64,000 nt of DNA from JAGVSV01 sp040766135 (GTDB lineage Bacteria > Bacillota > Clostridia > Christensenellales > Aristaeellaceae): positions 1 through 64,000 of the forward strand of contig JAXGRA010000007.1 of the NCBI GenBank assembly GCA_040766135.1. Direction: 5' to 3'. Positions 44,256 through 51,608 of the stretch are shown here, piece after piece (position 1 is the first letter of the stretch; each line of letters begins with the position of its first letter). The notes under the pieces were generated by a model that ran no database searches, was not told where the DNA came from, and saw only the letters and a program-made list of their open reading frames with translations. The translations under genes and the position numbers were made by a program.

Positions 44256-44283
44256 TTGCGGCAGCAATAAATCATGCTATGCT
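44256..44283 (+). promoter_or_regulatory. Promoter of the YhhN-type gene
   Basis: TTGCGG and TATGCT are 16 bases apart, 30 bases before the ATG at 44314. Confidence 0.45.
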
Positions 44284-44313
44284 GGTTATACCCCAACCGA
44301 AGGGAGATATGGC

Positions 44314-44940
44314 ATGAAAAAGCAAATGATCATTGCCGCCATTGCGGCGTTGGCTATGGCGGTGCTGGGCACCCTGTATGAGCAAAGCGACCGGCTGCAT
44401 GTTCTGCCCAACACGCGGCTAACCCTGAAGGGCACCGCCACGCTGATGGCCGCGCTGCTGGCAGCCTATGGCGCATGGGCGGGCGGGGGCACGCCGGCCT
44501 GGATTATCTGCGCAGGCATTGCGGTGTGCGCGCTGGCCGATGTGTTGTTGGAGCGCGTGTTTTTTGCGGGCATGGCGTGCTTTGCGGTGGGGCATGCGCT
44601 GTACATCGCGGCGTTTTTGATGATGAAGCGCGTGCAGCCGCTGAACATCGTGGTGTTCGCAGCGCTGATGCTCATTACGCTGGCAATCATGCACAACCTG
44701 CGCGACAAGCTGTCGCCCGCGCTGGCCTATACCCTGTATGGCACCATCATATCCGCCATGGCCGCGCTGTCCATTTCCCAGGCGCCGGTGGCGGCGGTGG
44801 GCGCATTTTTGTTTTTAGCGTCCGACATCGTGCTGGCCTTCCGCCTGGCGGGCATGGCCCCGTCATCCTGGGGCAAAGTGGTGCTGATTCTCTACTATGG
44901 CGGACAGTACCTGCTGGGGCTGTCTACTTTGTTCAGATAA
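44314..44940 (+). CDS. YhhN/TMEM86-family membrane protein (lysoplasmalogenase-like)
   Basis: A 208-residue protein with seven or eight hydrophobic helices. The family pattern is visible: a polar Lys in TLKGTATLM near residue 40, CALADVLLE (Asp near 77), FFAGMACFAVGHALYIAAF and the late FLFLASDIVLAF Asp. Members split the vinyl ether bond of lysoplasmalogens. Plasmalogens are common in anaerobic Clostridia, so this role is sensible. Its last eight bases overlap the end of the convergent sialidase gene, so the two transcripts may interfere. Confidence 0.82.
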   Translation: MKKQMIIAAIAALAMAVLGTLYEQSDRLHVLPNTRLTLKGTATLMAALLAAYGAWAGGGTPAWIICAGIAVCALADVLLERVFFAGMACFAVGHALYIAAFLMMKRVQPLNIVVFAALMLITLAIMHNLRDKLSPALAYTLYGTIISAMAALSISQAPVAAVGAFLFLASDIVLAFRLAGMAPSSWGKVVLILYYGGQYLLGLSTLFR

Positions 44941-46021
44941 TAAACTGCTGTAACGGCACCTTGATCAGGGTCGTTTCCGCCAGGCAGGAAAGCTGCTCGG
45001 CCGCGCCGGAGCAATAGCTGATCAGCATGGCATGATCCTGGGTGAAAAACACAGCCGGGTAGCAATAGCCGCGCATGGGGTCATCCTCCAGCAGGCCATC
45101 CTGCCAGGTGCGGCCGTCATCGCGGCTGACGCTCAGCATCAGCGGCGTGCGCCCGCCGGTCTCCGGCAGTATGTCGCGCCCCACATAGTTGGGGATGGGG
45201 TTGTGCAGGGCGTACAGCCAGCCCGTGCCCGGATCGCGCTTGACCTGAAACGGCGAGCAGGGCGATGAAAACCTCGAGGGCTGCACCGCCGTCCAGGTAT
45301 CGCCCCGATCCATAGAAAAGCTTTCATACTGCGCCAGCATGTCGGTGCGCATATACGCCCACAGCACGCCGTTTTGCAGCTCGGTCACGCCGGGCTCCTG
45401 CAGGCCGGAGCGGCTGGCCGGGATGTTGAGGGCCAGCGTATCATGGCTTTCAGCGAACGTTTCGCCATCATCATCGGAATATAAAAAGCACGTAATGGCG
45501 CGGTAATCATAGTGCCGCCCATTTTCCGGCAGCCGGATCACGCGGTGATAGGCCAGCGGCAGCACAATGCGCCCGCAGGACAGCCGGACGACGCGGTCAT
45601 TGTTCATTACAAAGACGCCATCGCCCTCGTGCCGCGTGCACATGTGGCGGCGGTAAAAGCTGCGCCCCTCATCCTTGGAGCGCGCCAGCCAGGTCTGATA
45701 TGTCCAGGCATTGGTCTTGACCAAATAGAACAGCCCCAAATCGCCGTTTTGCATGCGCAGGAAGCTGATGCTCATCACATTGTGCGCGTCATGCTCCTGC
45801 GCGCGCAGCAACACCTGCGGCGCACCCCACGTTTCGCCCTCATCGGCGGAACGCATGGCCACCAAATCACAGGCCGAATCATCATACCACCCGCTGTAAA
45901 AACGGCTGTACGCAAACAGAATGCTGCCGTCCTTCAGCCGGATAAACGCGCCCTCGCTGTGGCGCGGATAGGTGGTGTCCGGGGCGAGCACCAGAACGGT
46001 GCGTTTGTCCCAGTAGTGCAT
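44933..46021 (-). CDS. Sialidase-like BNR/Asp-box protein
   Basis: A 362-residue six-bladed propeller. Four Asp boxes are visible: SADEGETW, SKDEGRSF, SDDDGETF and SRDDGRTW. The family also needs an arginine triad; a leading Arg is present near PRHSEGAF, but the Tyr/Glu pair is not certain by eye. There is no signal peptide, so it would act in the cytoplasm on imported glycans. Exo-alpha-sialidase is the family label; activity on other sugars is well possible. AAGGAGG precedes the ATG. Confidence 0.75.
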   Translation of the reverse strand: MHYWDKRTVLVLAPDTTYPRHSEGAFIRLKDGSILFAYSRFYSGWYDDSACDLVAMRSADEGETWGAPQVLLRAQEHDAHNVMSISFLRMQNGDLGLFYLVKTNAWTYQTWLARSKDEGRSFYRRHMCTRHEGDGVFVMNNDRVVRLSCGRIVLPLAYHRVIRLPENGRHYDYRAITCFLYSDDDGETFAESHDTLALNIPASRSGLQEPGVTELQNGVLWAYMRTDMLAQYESFSMDRGDTWTAVQPSRFSSPCSPFQVKRDPGTGWLYALHNPIPNYVGRDILPETGGRTPLMLSVSRDDGRTWQDGLLEDDPMRGYCYPAVFFTQDHAMLISYCSGAAEQLSCLAETTLIKVPLQQFII

Positions 46022-46040
46022 GTGTCCTCCTTATAAAACA

Positions 46041-46071
46041 GCGCACCCTTGGGATGACCCAAAGGGTGCGC
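46041..46071 (-). terminator. Intrinsic terminator of the foldase gene
   Basis: GCGCACCCTTGGG and its mirror around ATGA form a 12-13 bp stem with one bulged A. In the minus direction it is followed by TGTTTTATAA. It lies 15 bases after the foldase stop. Confidence 0.8.
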
Positions 46072-46085
46072 ATTTTATGATTAAT

Positions 46086-47453
46086 TTAGTCTGTGACGCG
46101 CTCCAGGTAGGTTTTGATGCCGCTTGCATCCACCCATTCGCGGGTCAGGTTGGTATAGGTTTCGTCCTGCTTGGCAACCAGCAGCGCATCGTGAATGCCC
46201 TGGCGCACGCTGTCCAGCGCCACGGGGCCTTCGGCCACATCGCCTGCATACTGCACGATGTAGTAGCCGTAGATGCCGGCCGAGGGATCGGCCACATCGC
46301 CCACGTTTTCCAGCGCCATGGCGGGGGTGACAAACGCGGTGTCAAAGGAGGTAAACCCCTCACGGATGGCATAGCCCGTTTCCGGCGTACCGGGATCCTC
46401 GTTAAACTGCGCCATCAATTCATCAAAGCTTTCGCCGTCACGGGCGCGCTTGACGATATCGTCAGCCTTTTCCTTGATGTTGGCATAGGCCTTGTCCTTC
46501 AGCTCGGTCAGCTTCTGGTTGGCCTCGTCCAGCGCGGCCTGGGCATCGGCAATGGCCTTGTCCAGCTCCTCCACCTTGCCGGTCAGCTCGGCCTTGGCCT
46601 CGTCGGTCAGGTCCTCGGCGGCCAGCGCATTGTCATTGGCTGTTTTGTCATTCTGTGCGGTCAGCAGCGCGGTCTGCGCCTGGTTGGCGGCGGTCTGCGC
46701 CTCCTGCATGGCATTCTGGTCTTCCTCTAAAAACTTCACCAGCACCTGCTTAATCAGGCGATAGCCCGCCGGGGCATAGTACACCGTGCCGCCGCTGTTG
46801 CGCGCGCTGCCATAGGCGTTGGGGTCGGTTTCGTACTGGGCCTTGGCGTCCTCGACCTTCTTATCAAAGTCGGCCTGGATTTCCTCCTCGGTCACCGTGA
46901 CGTCCTTGATGGACTCCGCCTTCAGCTGTTCCAACATCAGGTTTTCGGCCTCGGATTTTTCAATGTTTTCACGGACGATACCATAGTCCGCGGCCTTTTC
47001 CTCCAGCGCCTTGGTCAGCTCCTCGCCGGTCAGCTCAGTTTCAGCAAAGTCCTGGCGCTTGACCTCATCCAAAATACCCTGCCAGGACGTCTCGACCTTT
47101 TCGGCCAGCGTTTTGGTGCCTTCCTCATCCAGCACATCCAGTTTCAGTTCCCGGGCACGCTTCAGCAGCACCATGCGGTTGACCAGGCCGTCCAGGGTGG
47201 ACTGCATAATCTGCTGAGGATCTATGTTAATCTGCTGAATCAGGCCAAACTGCTGGTACATCTGCTGGGTGGCCAGCTCATTATTATAAGCGTTGTTATA
47301 CGCGCGGATAAAGGTGGCCTTGTCCACCGTTTCCTCACCAAAGTCGATGATGATGCGCTTGGCGTCCACTTCCGGGTCCTTCACCACCAGCGAACAGCCT
47401 GTCATCATCAGCACCACAGCCATCAAAAGGGCCAGCAAACCAAGTTTCTTCAT
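46086..47453 (-). CDS. PrsA/SurA-like peptidyl-prolyl isomerase lipoprotein
   Basis: A 455-residue extracytoplasmic foldase. The lipoprotein signal ends in MMTGC (lipid-attached Cys20). A SurA-like helical chaperone region covers about 60-220. A parvulin-type PPIase domain (about 231-403) is split: after its first strand (YRLIKQVLVKF) an 80-residue coiled coil rich in Ala, Gln and Glu is inserted, then the domain goes on with KAYANIKEKADDIVKRARDGESFDELMAQF. It would help secreted proteins, such as the binding proteins, to fold outside the membrane. The ATG at 47453 follows GGAG. Confidence 0.86.
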   Translation of the reverse strand: MKKLGLLALLMAVVLMMTGCSLVVKDPEVDAKRIIIDFGEETVDKATFIRAYNNAYNNELATQQMYQQFGLIQQINIDPQQIMQSTLDGLVNRMVLLKRARELKLDVLDEEGTKTLAEKVETSWQGILDEVKRQDFAETELTGEELTKALEEKAADYGIVRENIEKSEAENLMLEQLKAESIKDVTVTEEEIQADFDKKVEDAKAQYETDPNAYGSARNSGGTVYYAPAGYRLIKQVLVKFLEEDQNAMQEAQTAANQAQTALLTAQNDKTANDNALAAEDLTDEAKAELTGKVEELDKAIADAQAALDEANQKLTELKDKAYANIKEKADDIVKRARDGESFDELMAQFNEDPGTPETGYAIREGFTSFDTAFVTPAMALENVGDVADPSAGIYGYYIVQYAGDVAEGPVALDSVRQGIHDALLVAKQDETYTNLTREWVDASGIKTYLERVTD

Positions 47454-47553
47454 TCGTTGCACTCCGTTTCCATAGCAGGGGCGCCGCTCGGGGCGCCCGG
47501 TCATTAGCAGTAGTTATTATACAGGATGTGCCTGAAGCGGGCAAGGTGCCACA

Positions 47554-47738
47554 GGCTTATATGCAGGGCATGTTCACGAAAACAAAATGGTTCGATTCCA
47601 CGCCAATTGATACATCACAAGTGCTTGCCTATAGTTCAATTCGCCAGCATTACTTGTCATCAACACTCGTATTTATGGACATAACATACAAATTTGTTCG
47701 TTACACCAGTTTTCATGAACATGCCCTGGGCTTATATG
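47554..47738. mobile_element. MITE-like element with 20-bp TIRs and 10-bp target duplication
   Basis: A 165-bp core (47564-47728) is bounded by inverted repeats: CAGGGCATGTTCACGAAAAC on the left and the reverse complement of CAGGGCATGTTCATGAAAAC on the right (19 of 20 match). Both ends are directly flanked by the same 10 bases, GGCTTATATG (47554-47563 and 47729-47738), as expected for a target site duplication. The 125-base interior is AT-rich and has no credible gene. So it is a non-autonomous transposable element that would need a transposase from elsewhere. A duplication near 10 bp is compatible with IS4-type transposases, but the family is not certain. Confidence 0.85.
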
Positions 47739-47778
47739 TGTAGGAGTGCATGGTTTTGATGCTGGGTTTTTGGGCTGC

Positions 47779-47808
47779 TTGACACCCTTCTGTACCCAGT
47801 AGTATACT
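47779..47808 (+). promoter_or_regulatory. Sigma-A-like promoter of importer 3
   Basis: TTGACA and TATACT are 18 bases apart, about 110 bases before the ATG of the first permease. The mobile element ends 40 bases upstream. The 464-base interval from 47454 to 47917 holds this promoter and the element, and no gene. Confidence 0.75.
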
Positions 47809-47917
47809 TCATAAGAAACATACCAAAAACATCAGCGGGGCTGCGCGTTGATTGTATCGCACGTGAACGATGGCTGCAACCAATTGAATATCGAAGCACC
47901 GCAGGAAAGGAAATCGC

Positions 47918-48871
47918 ATGAGCAAAGCACTCTCCCGTCGAGGCAGAGACTATGACAGCAAAATGTCATTAGGTGAGCGCGTGTGGAAGTACAAGGCATT
48001 CTATTTCTTTTTGTTGCCGGCCATTATCTGGTATGCTATTTTTTGCTATTACCCGATGTACGGGGTGCTGATTGCTTTTAAAAACTTCAAATTCAACTTG
48101 GGCATACTGGGCAGCCAGTGGGTAGGATTAAGGTATTTCAAAAACTTCCTGGGTGACAGTTACTTCTGGAACATTGTCAAAAATACGCTGCTTATCAGCG
48201 TGCTGAAACTTGCGTGCGGTTTCCCCGCGCCTATCATTCTGGCCCTGTTTATCAACGAGATGCGCAACCTGCGCTACAAAAAAGTGGTACAAACGCTGTC
48301 CTACCTGCCGCACTTTGTATCTTGGGTGGTGGTGGTTGCACTGTTGACCAAGCTGCTGTCCCCCAACAATGGCGCGATCAATGAGCTACGGCATGCCATC
48401 AACCCTGATGCCAAGCCCATTTTTTTCCTGGGGGAGCCTGGTTGGTTCTACCCCATCGTAGTGCTTTCTGACATATGGAAAAATGTGGGCTGGGGTTCCA
48501 TCATCTATCTGGCGGCGCTGACGGGCATTGACCCGGAGCAATATGAGGCGGCCGAGCTGGACGGCGCCAACCGCTGGCAGAAGATGGGGCACATTACGCT
48601 GCCCGGCATCTATCCCACCATCGGCATATTGATGATTCTGTCCCTGTCCGGCATCCTCAACGCAGGCTTCGATCAGATCTATTTGATTCAAAAGCCCTCC
48701 ACGCTGCATCTGAGCGAAGTGCTGGACACCTATGTGCTCAAGCGCGGCTTGCAGCAGGGGCAATTCTCTTATTCCACGGCGGTGGGCATTTTCCGGTCCG
48801 TGGTTTCGATGGTTTTGATTGTGTCGGTCAATGCCATGAGCCGCAGGTTCTCCGACGTTTCGTTGTGGTAA
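47918..48871 (+). CDS. Carbohydrate ABC importer permease (LplB type), importer 3
   Basis: A 317-residue permease with six predicted helices. The pattern CYYPMYGVLIAFKNFKF follows helix 1, the EAA loop is EQYEAAELDGANRWQK, and it ends in SRRFSDVSLW. AGGAAAGG precedes the ATG. It is the first gene of the importer 3 operon, followed by the YtcP-type permease after 13 bases. Confidence 0.92.
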   Translation: MSKALSRRGRDYDSKMSLGERVWKYKAFYFFLLPAIIWYAIFCYYPMYGVLIAFKNFKFNLGILGSQWVGLRYFKNFLGDSYFWNIVKNTLLISVLKLACGFPAPIILALFINEMRNLRYKKVVQTLSYLPHFVSWVVVVALLTKLLSPNNGAINELRHAINPDAKPIFFLGEPGWFYPIVVLSDIWKNVGWGSIIYLAALTGIDPEQYEAAELDGANRWQKMGHITLPGIYPTIGILMILSLSGILNAGFDQIYLIQKPSTLHLSEVLDTYVLKRGLQQGQFSYSTAVGIFRSVVSMVLIVSVNAMSRRFSDVSLW

Positions 48872-48884
48872 GGGGGGAGCGCAT

Positions 48885-49805
48885 ATGAGCACTACACACG
48901 TCAAGCACAAGGGAGACCGGCTGTACTACGCTGTTTTATACACCATTTTGGGGTTGTTCTGTTTTAGCACGGTGTTCCCGTTTATTTACAGCCTGGTGCT
49001 GTCTTTTAACGATGGCTATGATTCGCTGCGCGGCGGCGTATACTTCTGGCCCCGTGCCTTCACGCTGGAAAACTACGAGATGGCTTTTGCGCACCCGCAG
49101 ATCATGACCAGCTTCAAGGTAACGGTGCTGCGCGCGGCGGTTACCACGGGCCTTTCGCTGTTGGTGACGGCCATGATGGCCTATGGCCTGACCGAAAAAA
49201 AGCTGCCCGGCCGCACGGGCATTGTGTTCTACTTTTTCTTTACGACGCTGTTTTCAGGCGGCCTTATCCCCACCTATGTTTTGTACCGCCAACTGGGGCT
49301 GATCAACAACTTCTGGGTGTTTGTGCTGCCGGGGCTGTTCAGCTTTTATAATACGGTCATTATGCGCACCGCGTTTGAGGGCATCCCCTCTGCGCTGACC
49401 GAATCCGCGCGCATCGACGGTGCGAAGGAGTTTACCATTTTCAGCCGTATTATTATCCCGTTGAGCCTGCCGGTGCTGGCCACCATTGCGCTGTTTGTGG
49501 GTGTGGGCAACTGGAACGATTGGTTTTCCGGCGCTTTCTACATTCAGTTTAATAAGGATCTGGTGCCGGCGTCCACACTGCTGTATCAGCTGATATCCGA
49601 GGCTTCGTTTGAAAGCACCATGAGTTCCACATCCGGCCAGGCGCAGGTAAACGAAGCGCTGATGATGGCCAGGGCCAGCGGTACCACGCCGGAATCCCTG
49701 CGCCTGACATTTGTGCTCATCATCGTTACCCCCATTTTGATGGTGTACCCTTTTCTACAGCGGTATTTTGTCAAGGGCGTCATGATCGGATCCATCAAAG
49801 GTTAG
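48885..49805 (+). CDS. Carbohydrate ABC importer permease (YtcP/LplC type), importer 3
   Basis: A 306-residue permease with six predicted helices. The EAA loop reads SALTESARIDGAKEFT and the end is RYFVKGVMIGSIKG. A GGGGGGAG site precedes the ATG. A short hairpin separates it from the binding-protein gene. It forms the importer channel with the LplB-type partner. Confidence 0.92.
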   Translation: MSTTHVKHKGDRLYYAVLYTILGLFCFSTVFPFIYSLVLSFNDGYDSLRGGVYFWPRAFTLENYEMAFAHPQIMTSFKVTVLRAAVTTGLSLLVTAMMAYGLTEKKLPGRTGIVFYFFFTTLFSGGLIPTYVLYRQLGLINNFWVFVLPGLFSFYNTVIMRTAFEGIPSALTESARIDGAKEFTIFSRIIIPLSLPVLATIALFVGVGNWNDWFSGAFYIQFNKDLVPASTLLYQLISEASFESTMSSTSGQAQVNEALMMARASGTTPESLRLTFVLIIVTPILMVYPFLQRYFVKGVMIGSIKG

Positions 49806-49808
49806 TCC

Positions 49809-49830
49809 TTTGGAGCGTACGCGCTCTAAA
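49809..49830 (+). other. Intercistronic stem-loop before binding-protein gene
   Basis: TTTGGAGCG and CGCTCTAAA pair (one G-T) around a 4-base loop, just before the AAAGGAGG site of the binding protein. The same position holds a stem-loop in importer 1. A role in mRNA stability is inferred. Confidence 0.4.
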
Positions 49831-49850
49831 ATATAAAGGAGGTATCTTGT

Positions 49851-51494
49851 ATGCGGAAACTGTCTCTGTTCCTGGTTCTGGTAATGCTCCTGGGCCTCTC
49901 TGCCGGCGTCATGGCTGAGCAGAAGGAGTACACGGAGTTTACCGAGGTAACGTTCCTTCACTGCTGGAATGGCGGCGGAAGCAGCTTTCCTGAGGACATT
50001 CTGGGCAATGTGATCGCCCAGGAAATTGCGAAAAAGACAGGCGTACTGGTCAACATGGAATCACTGGTCACCAGCGAGCTGGAAAAACTGAACACCATGT
50101 TTGCTTCCGGCGTCATGCCGGACTTCGTCAACGCGCCGTACTGGGGCACTGCTGGCGGCGAAGGCTTTGTCATCCACAAGGCGGCCACCGAAGGCTTAAT
50201 CTACGACATTTCCCCGGTGCTGGATCAATACCCCAATGTCAAGCGCCTGTTTGAAGTAGGCGTTGCCAAGGACTATCTGAAGTTTGACGTGTTCCATCCC
50301 GATTACGAAGGAAAGATCTATGTCATCCCGCAGCAGACGCCGTCCAATGACCCGGCGGATATCACCAACTGGGCGTACGGCATCTTTGCGCGCAAGGATA
50401 TCTTAGCGGCGCTCAACGTTGACCCCAAAACCATCGACAGCACTGAAAAACTGTACGACCTGGCTGTCAAAATCCGTGATGGCGGCTTCAAAGATGCAGC
50501 CGGCAAGGATGTTATCCCCATGGGCACCAGCCACAACGGCTGGTCATACAGCGGCTACCAGGCCGGCTTCGGCGATGGCTATTATCTCTCGGGCTACCGC
50601 CTGCAGGAGGATGGCAGCATCGTCAACAGCTTCTTCACCCAGCAGACCATTGACCAAGTGCTGTTCATGCGCAAATTGGTGGCCGAGGGCCTGATGGACG
50701 TGGAAGCGTTCTCCAACACCGATACCATGGGCAAGGAAAAGATGGCCATTGGTAAGTGCGCGATGTTCTCCTTCCATGCCCCGTACTTGGTGGAGACCAT
50801 GCGCGATACCCTGTACAAGACCAACCCGGAGATGGAATATGTCCGCGTAGGCCCGCTGAAGATGAAGGACGGCAACATCGTCACGGCGTCTGAAAAGCTG
50901 GGTCGCTCCGGCAGCCCCGTCATGTTCATTGCTGAAAGCAGCCCTCACAAAGAAGAAGTGCTGCGGTTCCTGGATTATATCAACAGCGAGGAAGGCCGCA
51001 TCCTGGCCCGCTATGGTATCGAGGGCGAGCACTATGACATGGTGGATGGCATCCCGACTGTAAAACCCGAACTGCGCGATGCCTGGGCGGAAAATTCCAC
51101 CCTGCGCAAAAATGTAGGCCTTGGTGTGTACGAGAACTTCATCGGTGCCTATGACTACAATAGCAAGTATCCCGTTCCGGAGGCTCAGAAGGATCAGTGG
51201 GAGAAAATGCTGGATGCCCTGCGTGCCGATGTGCCCATCGTGCAGTTTGACAAGGTATCCGTGGGCTTCTTAGAGCGTGGCTATCCCGGCATGGCAGAGT
51301 ACCGCGACCTCAGCAGCACCATCGATGCTGAAAGCGAACGCCGCCGCGCCTTCTTTGCGGCCACCGACGAAGAGGCCATCAAGATCATTGAAGATGTCCG
51401 CCAGCGCTACATGGATGCCGGTATTCAAGACCTGTTCGACTATGTGAAAGAGCAGTACGAAGCCTATCCCAACAAGGATGAGCTGATGTTCTAA
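49851..51494 (+). CDS. Extracellular solute-binding protein of importer 3
   Basis: A 547-residue binding protein. The signal peptide (1-22) ends in GVMAE and has no lipobox; the only early Cys, in TFLHCWNGG, lies inside the mature domain. The fold follows the LplA pattern. It is the last gene of the importer 3 operon and has AAAGGAGG before its ATG. A strong terminator follows. The convergent GH36/ZIP/GH2 operon next to it suggests galactosides as possible ligand, which is an inference from position. Confidence 0.88.
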   Translation: MRKLSLFLVLVMLLGLSAGVMAEQKEYTEFTEVTFLHCWNGGGSSFPEDILGNVIAQEIAKKTGVLVNMESLVTSELEKLNTMFASGVMPDFVNAPYWGTAGGEGFVIHKAATEGLIYDISPVLDQYPNVKRLFEVGVAKDYLKFDVFHPDYEGKIYVIPQQTPSNDPADITNWAYGIFARKDILAALNVDPKTIDSTEKLYDLAVKIRDGGFKDAAGKDVIPMGTSHNGWSYSGYQAGFGDGYYLSGYRLQEDGSIVNSFFTQQTIDQVLFMRKLVAEGLMDVEAFSNTDTMGKEKMAIGKCAMFSFHAPYLVETMRDTLYKTNPEMEYVRVGPLKMKDGNIVTASEKLGRSGSPVMFIAESSPHKEEVLRFLDYINSEEGRILARYGIEGEHYDMVDGIPTVKPELRDAWAENSTLRKNVGLGVYENFIGAYDYNSKYPVPEAQKDQWEKMLDALRADVPIVQFDKVSVGFLERGYPGMAEYRDLSSTIDAESERRRAFFAATDEEAIKIIEDVRQRYMDAGIQDLFDYVKEQYEAYPNKDELMF

Positions 51495-51541
51495 TGTACC
51501 TGTTTACCCGAAAACTTCGTTTTTCCGGTGAGTGAAAGCGA

Positions 51542-51572
51542 GGGGCTGTAGCAAATAATCTGCTGCAGCCCC
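51542..51572 (+). terminator. Intrinsic terminator of importer 3
   Basis: GGGGCTGTAGCA and TGCTGCAGCCCC pair over 12 bases (one G-T) with a 7-base loop, followed by TTGTATAT. It separates two convergent operons and may work in both directions. Confidence 0.8.
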
Positions 51573-51608
51573 TTGTATATGCTATGAACGAATCTAGGTG
51601 TTGATCTC

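Noticed and set aside
47585..47610. tRNA T-arm-like sequence (GGTTCGATTCC followed by ACGCCA) inside the mobile element
   Set aside because: The T-stem pairs over only three bases and no acceptor, D-arm or anticodon arm can be built around it. It is most likely chance.
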